NCBI GenBank assembly: GCA_022775905.1
Contig: JALFJX010000009.1
Coordinates: 236,387-300,386 of the forward strand
Source: Methanobrevibacter sp.
GTDB lineage: Archaea; Methanobacteriota; Methanobacteria; Methanobacteriales; Methanobacteriaceae
Length of the DNA stretch: 64,000 nucleotides
Reading direction: 5' to 3'
Each line of letters begins with the position of its first letter. The first letter of the stretch is position 1. The notes under the pieces are model-generated. The model worked only from the letters and a program-made list of their open reading frames with translations. It did not search any database and was not told the origin of the DNA. This document shows positions 28,848 through 37,603 of this stretch, piece after piece. Made by a program: the position numbers and the translations under genes.

Positions 28848-30024
28848 TTAATTCAACTCCCCTATATTCTGCAATTGATCTGACATCCTTATCTCCTCTT
28901 CCTGAAAGACAAATCATTATAATATCATCTTCATCCATCTCTGGAGCAATTTTCATAGCATGAGCGACAGCATGTGCACTTTCAATAGCAGGAATAATTC
29001 CTTCCATTTTAGCTAGATATTCAAATGCATCTACTGCTTCTTCATCATTTACAGGAACATATTCCGCTCTTCCAATATCTCTTAAGTAAGCGTGTTCTGG
29101 GCCGACTCCAGGATAGTCAAGACCTGCAGATACTGAATATACAGGTGCAATTTGACCGGAATGACTCTGGTTGAAGATTGATTTCATTCCATGGAATATT
29201 CCTATTTTACCCTTAGTTAAAGCAGCAGCATTATAAGGAGTGTCAACACCTTTTCCACCAGCTTCACAACCGATTAACCTGACATCCTCATCTTCAATGA
29301 AATTGTAGAATGCACCTATTGAATTACTTCCACCACCAACACATGCAACAACCGCAGTTGGAAGTCTTCCTTCTTTTTCCAGGAATTGTTCACGTGCTTC
29401 AGCACTGATTACAGCTTGGAAATCACGAACCATCATTGGGAATGGATGTGGTCCCATAGTTGAGCCGATTACATAATTAGTATCATGAACACGAGCAATC
29501 CAATCTCTGAATGCATCATTTACAGCATCTTTCAATGTTTTGGTTCCGGATTTTACAGGATGAACTTTTGCTCCTAAAAGCTCCATTCTATAAACGTTTA
29601 AAGCTTGTCTTTTAGTATCCACTTCACCCATGAATACTTCACATTCCATATCCAATAGTGCTGCTGCAGTAGCTGTAGCTACACCGTGCTGACCTGCACC
29701 AGTCTCAGCAATAACTCTTGTTTTTCCCATTTTTTTAGCAAGTAAAACCTGACCTAAAACATTATTAATCTTGTGAGCCCCAGTGTGGTTTAAATCTTCA
29801 CGTTTTAAGTAGATTTTAGCTCCACCAAGGTCTTTTGTCATTCTTTCAGCATAATATAATAAGGATGGACGTCCTGCATACTCTTTTAATAAAGTATTGA
29901 GTTCTTCTACGAAATCTGGGTCATTCATGTAATGATTATATTGTTCTTCCAAATAGATCAATTCATTCATCAATGTTTCAGATATGTATTGCCCACCATA
30001 TTCTCCATATCTTCCTTTACTCAA
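28840..30024 (-). CDS. trpB: Tryptophan synthase beta chain
   Basis: 394 residues; joins indole and serine to give tryptophan, with PLP bound by the Lys in HTGAHKINN. Also visible: [15 protein letters not shown], and the phosphate loop [10 protein letters not shown]. This is the TrpB1 type that partners TrpA. The start is TTG at 30024, after GAGGTTATAAA, and overlaps the trpF stop. Confidence 0.97.
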   Translation of the reverse strand: MSKGRYGEYGGQYISETLMNELIYLEEQYNHYMNDPDFVEELNTLLKEYAGRPSLLYYAERMTKDLGGAKIYLKREDLNHTGAHKINNVLGQVLLAKKMGKTRVIAETGAGQHGVATATAAALLDMECEVFMGEVDTKRQALNVYRMELLGAKVHPVKSGTKTLKDAVNDAFRDWIARVHDTNYVIGSTMGPHPFPMMVRDFQAVISAEAREQFLEKEGRLPTAVVACVGGGSNSIGAFYNFIEDEDVRLIGCEAGGKGVDTPYNAAALTKGKIGIFHGMKSIFNQSHSGQIAPVYSVSAGLDYPGVGPEHAYLRDIGRAEYVPVNDEEAVDAFEYLAKMEGIIPAIESAHAVAHAMKIAPEMDEDDIIMICLSGRGDKDVRSIAEYRGVELNE

Positions 30025-30620
30025 TTTATAACCTCCACAAGTTCTTTAATCTTATTTTCATCTTTAAATCCATCAGTTTCAAGGCTAGAACTTAAATCAA
30101 TAGCATATGGATTAAATTCAGAAATAGCTTCTTTTACATTCTCACTATTTAATCCACCAGCCAAGAAAAAGTCCTTTTTTAAATCATTTCTAATCAACCG
30201 CCAGTCAAAGGTTTTTCCACTCCCTTTGCCACTATCAAGCAACAGATAATCCGCTTGTGATCGATCATATGTTAACAGGTCAACATCATTTGACATTTCT
30301 ATAGCATTAATAATTTTTAACCTATTATTTGTTTTTTCTTTTAAATCTTTTATATACTCTTCACTTTCACTACCATGAAGCTGTGCAATTTCAATTATCC
30401 CATCATCATATAAATCCAATATTTCATCTTGAGATGCATTTACAAAAACACCGACAGAAACAATTCCTGAATTTAACTCATCTTTCATTTTAGAAGCCAA
30501 ATCATGTGAAACCTTCCTTTTTGAATCAGCAAATACAAAACCTATGTAATCAGGATTATATTTGTTTACCAATTCAATATCTTCTAATCTTTTAAGCCCA
30601 CAGATTTTAACTTTAACCAT
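30021..30620 (-). CDS. trpF: Phosphoribosylanthranilate isomerase
   Basis: 199 residues; third-to-fourth step of tryptophan synthesis (Amadori rearrangement). Start [13 protein letters not shown] holds the catalytic Cys; the catalytic Asp is in [15 protein letters not shown], and AGGLNSENV binds phosphate. Overlaps trpC upstream and trpB downstream. Confidence 0.96.
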   Translation of the reverse strand: MVKVKICGLKRLEDIELVNKYNPDYIGFVFADSKRKVSHDLASKMKDELNSGIVSVGVFVNASQDEILDLYDDGIIEIAQLHGSESEEYIKDLKEKTNNRLKIINAIEMSNDVDLLTYDRSQADYLLLDSGKGSGKTFDWRLIRNDLKKDFFLAGGLNSENVKEAISEFNPYAIDLSSSLETDGFKDENKIKELVEVIN

Positions 30621-31389
30621 TTTTTAACTCCGCAATCATAGACTTTTTATCATCACTTTTCATTAAAGTTTCACCGATTAAAACAGCATCAACATCATTT
30701 TCTTTTAATCTAGTGACATCTTCTTTTGTTTTAATACCACTTTCTGAAATAAACACGACATCCCCACTTACACATCTACGTAGATTGATACTATTATTAA
30801 TATCAACAGTGAAATCTTTTAAATTTCTATTGTTGACACCAATGATTTCAGCCCCAACAATCATTGCTTTTCTGATTTCATCACCATCATGAGTCTCAAC
30901 AATAGCTGAAAGCCCTAATTTATGCGCTAAATCCAAATATTTCTTTAATTGAACAACATCAAGTACAGAAACAATTAATAAAATAGCTGATGCACCCAAT
31001 AGTTTAGCTTCCCATATCATATATTCGTCAACGACGAAATCCTTTCTCAAAAGAGGAATTGAAACATTTTCAGCAATTTCACTCAAATAATCATCAGACC
31101 CCATGAAAAAGAAAGGTTCAGTTAAGACTGAAATTGCAGATGCTCCTGCCTGTTCATAATCCTTTGCAATAGCAACATAGTCAAAATCTTCAGCAATTAA
31201 ACCTTTAGAAGGAGATGCTTTTTTAACTTCCGCAATAATAGAAATTCCATCTTCTTTTAAAGCCTTTTTAAATGAGAATTCATCATTAATTTCCATTGTT
31301 GAAACTTCTTTCTTAAGGTCTTCTAAAGGAACTAATTTTTTAGCCTGTTCAACTCTTTCTTTTGTTTTTTCGACAATTTCATCCAACAT
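30613..31389 (-). CDS. trpC: Indole-3-glycerol phosphate synthase
   Basis: 258 residues; closes the indole ring. Conserved IIAEVKKASPSKGLI, FVVDEYMIWEAKLLGASAILLI, EIIGVNNRNLKDF and VFISESGIKT are all present. Start set at ATG 31389, five bases after GTTGA; the TTG at 31398 lies in that ribosome-binding site. Confidence 0.97.
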   Translation of the reverse strand: MLDEIVEKTKERVEQAKKLVPLEDLKKEVSTMEINDEFSFKKALKEDGISIIAEVKKASPSKGLIAEDFDYVAIAKDYEQAGASAISVLTEPFFFMGSDDYLSEIAENVSIPLLRKDFVVDEYMIWEAKLLGASAILLIVSVLDVVQLKKYLDLAHKLGLSAIVETHDGDEIRKAMIVGAEIIGVNNRNLKDFTVDINNSINLRRCVSGDVVFISESGIKTKEDVTRLKENDVDAVLIGETLMKSDDKKSMIAELKNG

Positions 31390-31394
31390 AATAA

Positions 31395-32402
31395 TCAACT
31401 ATTTGTAAATTCAATGAATTTTTCAAGTTGTTCTAAAGCTTTACCAGAATCAATCATTTCAGCTGCAAGGTCAACACCATCCCTTAAAGACTCGACTTTG
31501 CCTGCAACATACAAACCAGCTGCAGAATTTAATAGAACAGCATTTCTTCTTGGTCCTTTTTCACCTTTTAAGATAGATAATATGATTTCTGCATTTTCAC
31601 TAGCATCCCCACCTACAAGATCTTCTTTTGATGCTACTTCCATGCCAAAGTATTCTGGTGAGATTTCATAAGACAATGTTTTACCATCTTTGAGCTCTGA
31701 TACGAAGGTCTTGTCACTAGCAGAGATTTCATCCATACCATCCATCCCATAAACGGAAAGTGCTGAAGTAACACCTAAATTCCTTAAAACATCAATCAAT
31801 GGTTCAACAAGGTCTTTTTCATAAACACCCAATACCTGCATAGTAGCACCAGCAGGATTTGTTAGAGGACCTAAAATATTGAATATTGTCCTTATTGAAA
31901 GTTCTTTTCTAATGCCAGCAACATATTTCATTGATAAATGATAATTTTGAGCAAATAGGAAACATAAATTGATTTCATCTAAGCATTTGATACTTTTTTC
32001 AGGATCAATGTAGATGTTAACACCCAATGCTTCCAAAACATCTGCTGCACCACATTTACTTGAAGCTGATCTGTTACCATGTTTTGCAACAGGGACTCCA
32101 GCTGCAGAGATTACAATTGATGAAGTAGTAGATATGTTAAATGTGTTTGAACCATCACCACCAGTTCCAACAATTTCTAAAACTTCCCTATCATCCAATA
32201 TTTTTACACAATGTGCCCTCATAGCTTCAGCAGAAGCAGTAATTTCTTCAATTGTTTCTCCTTTCATTGACATGGCGGTTAAGTAAGCACTCATTTGAAC
32301 TTCACTTGCTTCACCACTCATGATTTCATCCATAGTCTGATATGCTTCATCATAAGTTAAATCTTGATTTTGATATACTTTTAAAATTGCTTCTTTAATC
32401 AT
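31395..32402 (-). CDS. trpD: Anthranilate phosphoribosyltransferase
   Basis: 335 residues; attaches phosphoribosyl to anthranilate. PRPP site GTGGDGSNTFNIST, then KHGNRSASSKCGAADVLEALG and the NPAGA loop. Its ATG overlaps the trpG stop (ATGA type). Confidence 0.97.
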   Translation of the reverse strand: MIKEAILKVYQNQDLTYDEAYQTMDEIMSGEASEVQMSAYLTAMSMKGETIEEITASAEAMRAHCVKILDDREVLEIVGTGGDGSNTFNISTTSSIVISAAGVPVAKHGNRSASSKCGAADVLEALGVNIYIDPEKSIKCLDEINLCFLFAQNYHLSMKYVAGIRKELSIRTIFNILGPLTNPAGATMQVLGVYEKDLVEPLIDVLRNLGVTSALSVYGMDGMDEISASDKTFVSELKDGKTLSYEISPEYFGMEVASKEDLVGGDASENAEIILSILKGEKGPRRNAVLLNSAAGLYVAGKVESLRDGVDLAAEMIDSGKALEQLEKFIEFTNS

Positions 32403-32983
32403 AATATCCCTCTTTCAACTTTTTCCATAAAATTTTCCATAATTGTTAAACCATCTGGAGTTAATATTGATTCTGGATGGAACTGAAGTCCATAAACATT
32501 GTAATCCTTATGTTTGACTGCCATGACTTCGCCATCATCTTTAGCTTTTGAAATAATTTCCAAACAATCTGGAAGAGTATATTCCTTCAAACTTAAGGAA
32601 TGGTATCTTCCGACTGTGATTTCATTAGGTAATCCTTTGAATAAAAAATCATAATCCAAAGAAATCTTTGATGATTTACCATGCATCAATCTTTTAGCAT
32701 GTGAAACATTGCCACCAAATGCAGTACATATTGCTTGATGACCTAAACAAACACCTACGATTGGTATTTTATCATGAAATGCTTTAACTACATCAATGCA
32801 AATTCCTGCGTCTTCAGGTTTTCCAGGACCTGGAGATAAGATAATTGCTTCAGGATTTAAATTTTCTATTTCTTCAATGGTTATTTTGTCATTTCTGTAA
32901 ACTTGAATATCTTCATTAACCTCCCCAATCAATTGGAATAAGTTATATGAAAAACTATCGTAATTATCTATTAAAAGAATCAT
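32399..32983 (-). CDS. trpG: Anthranilate synthase glutamine amidotransferase
   Basis: 194 residues; supplies ammonia to TrpE. Class I glutamine amidotransferase with LSPGPGKPEDAG, catalytic Cys in GVCLGHQAI, and His/Glu in QFHPESILT. Overlaps trpE and trpD by ATGA junctions, so translation is probably coupled. Confidence 0.97.
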   Translation of the reverse strand: MILLIDNYDSFSYNLFQLIGEVNEDIQVYRNDKITIEEIENLNPEAIILSPGPGKPEDAGICIDVVKAFHDKIPIVGVCLGHQAICTAFGGNVSHAKRLMHGKSSKISLDYDFLFKGLPNEITVGRYHSLSLKEYTLPDCLEIISKAKDDGEVMAVKHKDYNVYGLQFHPESILTPDGLTIMENFMEKVERGIL

Positions 32984-34476
32984 AAAATTCCTCCATCAGC
33001 TATTTTTAAAGCATTAATTACTGCTGCTGCTTTGTTTAAACATTCATCAAACTCTTTATCCGGAACACTGTCTGCAACGATTCCTGCACCGGAACGTATG
33101 AAAACTTTGTTGTTACGTGCAAATGCAATTCTAATTGAGATACAAGTGTCTATATTTCCACTTAAATCAACATATCCAATAGCCCCACCATAAATTCCTC
33201 TTTTATTATCCTCAAGCTCGTTGATAATTTCACAAGCTCTTAATTTTGGAGCACCGGACAAAGTTCCTGCAGGAAGAATTGAATCAATAGCTGCAAGTGA
33301 ATCCAAATCACTTCTTAATATTCCGCTAACAGTAGATCCAATATGCATTACATGTGAAAATCTTTCAATTGATAAATATTTATCCACACTTACAGAACCT
33401 ATTTCAGATATTCTTCCGATATCGTTACGTCCCAAATCAACTAACATATTATGCTCAGCCAATTCTTTTTCATCTGAAAGCAATTCTTCTTCAAGTCTTA
33501 AATCCTCTTCTTCAGTTTTTCCACGAGGTCTTGTTCCTGCAAGAGGGAAGGTATATAACTGATTGTCATTTAATTTGACTAATGTTTCAGGTGAAGCACC
33601 TGCTATTTCAATATCATTACTTGAGAAATAGAACATGTAAGGAGAAGGATTTGTTGTTCTTAAAACTCTATAGGTGTCAAATAAACTTCCAGATATGTCC
33701 GCTTCAATCCTATTTGAAAGAACAACCTGAAATATATCTCCTTCATAAATATAATTTTTAGCTTTATCAACCATCTCACAGTATTTTTCACGTGAAAATA
33801 CAGGTGTAAATTCTGATTTTAATTTAAGTGGTTTTATCTCTGCTTTTTTACCATTTTTAATCAAATTAGCTATCTTTTTTAATTCTTCACATGCATCATT
33901 ATAATTATTTTCCAAATCATCAGTTTTCATGTTTGTTATGACAATAATTTTTTGTTTGAAGTTATCAAATGCAATAACCTTATCAAATAACATCAAGTCC
34001 ATATCTTTGAATTGATCCTGATTTTCAGCATCAAGATTAAGGGAAGGTTCACTATATTTGATGTAATCATATGCAAAGTATCCAACAAAACCTCCTGTAA
34101 ACGGCGGCAAGTAGTCCAATTTTGGAGACTTATTTTTTCTGACCAAATCTTTGATTACATCCCCTGGAGCATCAGTTTCAATTACTACTTCTTCATCATT
34201 AAGTTCATTGAAATCTTTATCTCCCCTGACATTGACAACACCATTCTGACAGGTAACTTCTAAAAGTGGATCAAAACCTAAAAAACTGTATCTTCCCCAT
34301 TTTTTTGAATCTTCAACACTTTCCAACATGTAAGTATGGTTACTTATACCTTTTAAAATTCTTAAAACTTCTATAGGAGTTGCAATATCTGAAAACAATT
34401 CATAAGATACTGGAATCCTTTTATATTCTTTATTTTTTCCAATTTCCTTTACTTCATCTAAACTTGGGGAAAACAT
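32980..34476 (-). CDS. trpE: Anthranilate synthase component I
   Basis: 498 residues; makes anthranilate from chorismate. The chorismate-enzyme signature is complete: AGASPETLVKL, FPLAGTRPRG, LVDLGRNDIGRI and PAGTLSGAPK. The N terminus shows the tryptophan-feedback region (LESVEDSKKWGRYSFLG). First gene of trpEGDCFBA. Start placed at ATG 34476 four bases after GAGTGA; a TTG at 34488 would overlap that site. Confidence 0.95.
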   Translation of the reverse strand: MFSPSLDEVKEIGKNKEYKRIPVSYELFSDIATPIEVLRILKGISNHTYMLESVEDSKKWGRYSFLGFDPLLEVTCQNGVVNVRGDKDFNELNDEEVVIETDAPGDVIKDLVRKNKSPKLDYLPPFTGGFVGYFAYDYIKYSEPSLNLDAENQDQFKDMDLMLFDKVIAFDNFKQKIIVITNMKTDDLENNYNDACEELKKIANLIKNGKKAEIKPLKLKSEFTPVFSREKYCEMVDKAKNYIYEGDIFQVVLSNRIEADISGSLFDTYRVLRTTNPSPYMFYFSSNDIEIAGASPETLVKLNDNQLYTFPLAGTRPRGKTEEEDLRLEEELLSDEKELAEHNMLVDLGRNDIGRISEIGSVSVDKYLSIERFSHVMHIGSTVSGILRSDLDSLAAIDSILPAGTLSGAPKLRACEIINELEDNKRGIYGGAIGYVDLSGNIDTCISIRIAFARNNKVFIRSGAGIVADSVPDKEFDECLNKAAAVINALKIADGGIL

Positions 34477-34518
34477 ATTATCACTCAATATTTCATTCTC
34501 ATAATTTATTATGCATAA

Positions 34519-34554
34519 TGTACTATTTAAATCCTTGTTGTAATAAAATGTACA
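34519..34554 (-). promoter_or_regulatory. trp promoter with two TRP-box-like sites
   Basis: Two TGTAC-centred sites, TGTACT at 34519-34524 and the palindrome TGTACA at 34549-34554, have centres 30 bp apart. They flank or abut a minus-strand TATA element TTTAAATA (34531-34524). In Methanothermobacter, TrpY represses trpEGCFBAD through TGTACA boxes, so a TrpY-type repressor site is inferred. No trpY gene lies in this window. Confidence 0.65.
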
Positions 34555-34577
34555 TTGGTGTATATTATTAAAAAAAA

Positions 34578-34979
34578 TTAATTCATCTTATCCTGTTCTT
34601 GGCTAAACTGAATTACTATTTTTTTAATTTCCCTACTTTCAAGATATGGAATTTTTTCTGTAATCTCCTTTTCCAAATCACGATTTAACTGAAGCCTTTT
34701 TTCAGTATACTTATCACCTTCAAAATCTCTGCGATATTGTTTATTGAGATTTGAATATTTGGTAATCAATGGTTGGAGAATAGAACCAATATCTTTTTCC
34801 AATTGATCATTTTTGATTTTTTGTTTTCTAATTTCAATAACAAAACCCACAACTGTTATGAAAAACCCTAAAACAGTTACAGTCAATGCAGGAACAAAAA
34901 GTTTATCATCATTTATGAAAAAGATTGTAACAAAAATTCCAACAAAAATTAAAAGAATACCTATTTTTCTTAAATCCAT
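34578..34979 (-). CDS. Small membrane protein, two helices plus charged tail
   Basis: 133 residues. Two membrane helices (about 8-25 and 28-48), then a charged helical cytoplasmic tail (IRKQKIKNDQLEKDIGS...). Family not recognised. ATG follows GGAGTTTT. Lies 22 bases after the CPBP protease gene on the same strand, so co-transcription is likely. No enzymatic motif is visible. Confidence 0.65.
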   Translation of the reverse strand: MDLRKIGILLIFVGIFVTIFFINDDKLFVPALTVTVLGFFITVVGFVIEIRKQKIKNDQLEKDIGSILQPLITKYSNLNKQYRRDFEGDKYTEKRLQLNRDLEKEITEKIPYLESREIKKIVIQFSQEQDKMN

Positions 34980-35001
34980 ACTAAAACTCCTTAAAAATAT
35001 T

Positions 35002-35772
35002 CTATAATTTATTAATATTTAATACATTCCATTGATTTTTAACTACAATAAATATCAAAATTGCAGAAATGATAGCCAAGATAGACATTACCATCATAAC
35101 ATTAACGTCAGTAAATAAAACATTACTCTTATCGATAATGACAATGCATTCAGCAATGAAATTATTCAAAAAGTGAGCAAATATTGGAACTAAAATATTG
35201 TCTGTTTTTAAATACAGGATAGACATGCAAACAGCAAAAATGAATGCTGCAATAATTCCTCCAAAACTATGTAGAGATGCAAATAATATTGACGAAATCA
35301 ATATTGAAAAAGACATTGGCACAATTAATTTTAATTTATTTAATAAGACACCCCTAAATATTAATTCCTCTGCAATAGGTGAAAGAATAACAGTTGTTAT
35401 AAAACTTCCAAAAGCAAATACAGAGTTAAAAGTATTAAACAATATTAATGGACTTAAAGATGGAATAAACTGCAAAATGAAATCAGATAGATAAAGTAAA
35501 CCATAAGATACAAAAATATTCAAAATTACAATACCCACAACAAGTTTCAGTGATTCAAAAGTGAAAATTTTTAAAAAATCTTCTTTAAAACTTGAAAAAC
35601 ATCCCCTAAATCTAATAAAAAAGTAAAAAATTATAACAAAATAAATCCAACTTAAATCTATTTGAATTAAATTTAAATAATCCATAAATAGTTTAATAAC
35701 TAAAATAAAAATAATAAGTAGTAATAAGTCTTTTAACTGAATATTATTAAGTTTTTCATTGAATAAAGACAT
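35002..35772 (-). CDS. CPBP-family intramembrane metalloprotease
   Basis: 256 residues with about seven to eight membrane helices. The CPBP (Abi, Rce1-like) motifs are present: EELIFRGVLL near residue 138, FASLHSF near 168, and FAHFLNN near 207, which form the metal and catalytic site within the membrane. In other organisms such proteins process prenylated proteins or peptides; the substrate here is unknown. Lies 89 bases downstream of the XRE regulator gene on the same strand, a common pairing. No Shine-Dalgarno at ATG 35772. Confidence 0.85.
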   Translation of the reverse strand: MSLFNEKLNNIQLKDLLLLIIFILVIKLFMDYLNLIQIDLSWIYFVIIFYFFIRFRGCFSSFKEDFLKIFTFESLKLVVGIVILNIFVSYGLLYLSDFILQFIPSLSPLILFNTFNSVFAFGSFITTVILSPIAEELIFRGVLLNKLKLIVPMSFSILISSILFASLHSFGGIIAAFIFAVCMSILYLKTDNILVPIFAHFLNNFIAECIVIIDKSNVLFTDVNVMMVMSILAIISAILIFIVVKNQWNVLNINKL

Positions 35773-35861
35773 ATTATCAAAAAAATGAAATTTGTTTCTT
35801 ACATAATCTACTTAGCAATAGACCAGCATAATCAATTGTTATATTTTAATAAAATTTAACA

Positions 35862-36065
35862 TTAATCATCATCATTAAAGACGAAAACATCTTCAATCGC
35901 TGTTTTACCCAGTATCTTAGTAATATGATAGGATAATAATAAGGAAGGGTTATAGCGAGCGTTTTCTAAAGCATTTATTGTCTGACGTGTCACCCCAACA
36001 GATTCAGCAAGCTCTTGTTGAGTCATGCCTTTCTCTTGGCGCAACTGTCGTATTTTTGTTTCCAA
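35862..36065 (-). CDS. XRE-family transcriptional regulator
   Basis: 67 residues, just one helix-turn-helix domain of the Cro/YozG type: [39 protein letters not shown], ending in an acidic tail. It probably controls its own gene and perhaps the CPBP protease and small membrane protein behind it. Start TTG 36065 is five bases after AAGTGA; GTG 36074 is the alternative. Divergent from purB. Confidence 0.85.
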   Translation of the reverse strand: METKIRQLRQEKGMTQQELAESVGVTRQTINALENARYNPSLLLSYHITKILGKTAIEDVFVFNDDD

Positions 36066-36212
36066 ATATATCACTTATTAAATACGATTAATAGCGTTTA
36101 TTAATCTTTATTTAAAACCTATATAAATGTTACCTAAACAAAACCTTAAATATAATAATCTTAAAGTGAAAATATTATATTGTTATTCATAATTATTATG
36201 TGAGATGATAAA

Positions 36213-37562
36213 ATGGCTATACACCCTATTGAATTTAGATATGGGACTCCTGAAATGAAAAATATTTGGGAAGAAGAAAATAAATTACAAAGAATGTTAG
36301 ATGTGGAATCTGCATTGGCTCAAGCTGAAGGAAAACTCGGAATTATCCCTCAGGACGTAGCTGATGAAATTTCAGCAAAAGCTAACACAAAATATGTTAA
36401 ATTAGCAAGAATGAAAGAAATTGAAGCAGCAACCAATCACGATATTGCAGCATTATCCAAATCCATTACAGAAGTTTGTGAAAATGGTGCAGGTGAATAC
36501 GTTCACTTCGGAGCAACATCTAATGATATTGTTGACAGCTCAAATTCATTATTGATCAAAGATTCAATTACTGTATTAAAAGAAAAATTAGAAAGATTAA
36601 CAAAAATAATGTTAGATTTAGCAAGTGAAAACAAAATGAAAGTCTGTATCGGACGTACCCATGGACAACATGCACTTCCAACAACCTACGGAATGAAATT
36701 TGCTTTATGGGCAGATGAACTCCACAGACAATACGACAGATTAGAACATGCTGAATCAAATGTATGTGTTGGAATGATGGATGGTGCAGTAGGTACTACT
36801 GCAGCATTAGGCGAACAAGGTTGGGAAATTCATAAAACAGTTGCTGAAATCTTAGGATTGCCTGCAGCAACAATTACAAACCAAGTTGTGCAAAGAGACA
36901 ACCACGTGGAATTCATTAGTGTATTAGCTAACATTGCAAGTACTTTAGACAAAATCGGACTTGAAATCAGAAGCTTACAAAGAACCGAAATCATGGAGTT
37001 AGGCGAATACTTCGATCCTGAAAAACAAGTTGGAAGTAGTACTATGCCTCACAAAATGAACCCAATTACTGCCGAAAGAATTTGTGGTGTTGCAAGAATC
37101 GTTAAATCATATGTGAATGCAGCTTTAGACAACAACCCACTCTGGCACGAAAGAGATTTAACCAACTCCTCTTGTGAAAGAATCATGTTCCCAGAAAGTT
37201 GTATTTTAACTGATTACATCTTAAACTTAACAATCAAATTAATGAGCAATCTCGTATTCTACGATGAGAACATCGAAAGAAACTTAAACTTCACCAACGG
37301 ACTCGTTATGGCTGAAAGATTAATGGCTGAACTTACCCGTGCAGGAATGGGAAAACAAACTGCTTACGGAATTGTAAGGAAAAACGCTATTAAAGCTAAT
37401 AAAGAGAAATTATTACTTGGTGAGTTAATTTTAGAAGACGAAGAAGTTAAAAAATACTTAACTCAAGAAGACGTTGACAAAATAATGGATCCACATACTT
37501 ATACAGGATCTATACCAACCATTATTGATGAATTACTTGAAAAATCACAAGAATGGTTTTAA
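36213..37562 (+). CDS. purB: Adenylosuccinate lyase
   Basis: 449 residues; acts twice in purine synthesis, releasing fumarate from SAICAR and from adenylosuccinate. Contains the fumarase/aspartase signature GSSTMPHKMNPI near residue 273, HFGATSNDIVD, and GRTHGQHALPTTYG with a catalytic His. ATG follows GAGATGATAAA. A TATA-like CTTAAATATA lies about 60 bases upstream. Confidence 0.97.
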   Translation: MAIHPIEFRYGTPEMKNIWEEENKLQRMLDVESALAQAEGKLGIIPQDVADEISAKANTKYVKLARMKEIEAATNHDIAALSKSITEVCENGAGEYVHFGATSNDIVDSSNSLLIKDSITVLKEKLERLTKIMLDLASENKMKVCIGRTHGQHALPTTYGMKFALWADELHRQYDRLEHAESNVCVGMMDGAVGTTAALGEQGWEIHKTVAEILGLPAATITNQVVQRDNHVEFISVLANIASTLDKIGLEIRSLQRTEIMELGEYFDPEKQVGSSTMPHKMNPITAERICGVARIVKSYVNAALDNNPLWHERDLTNSSCERIMFPESCILTDYILNLTIKLMSNLVFYDENIERNLNFTNGLVMAERLMAELTRAGMGKQTAYGIVRKNAIKANKEKLLLGELILEDEEVKKYLTQEDVDKIMDPHTYTGSIPTIIDELLEKSQEWF

Positions 37563-37603
37563 AATTTAAAAAAATAGAATTAATTGATATAAATCAATTA
37601 ATT

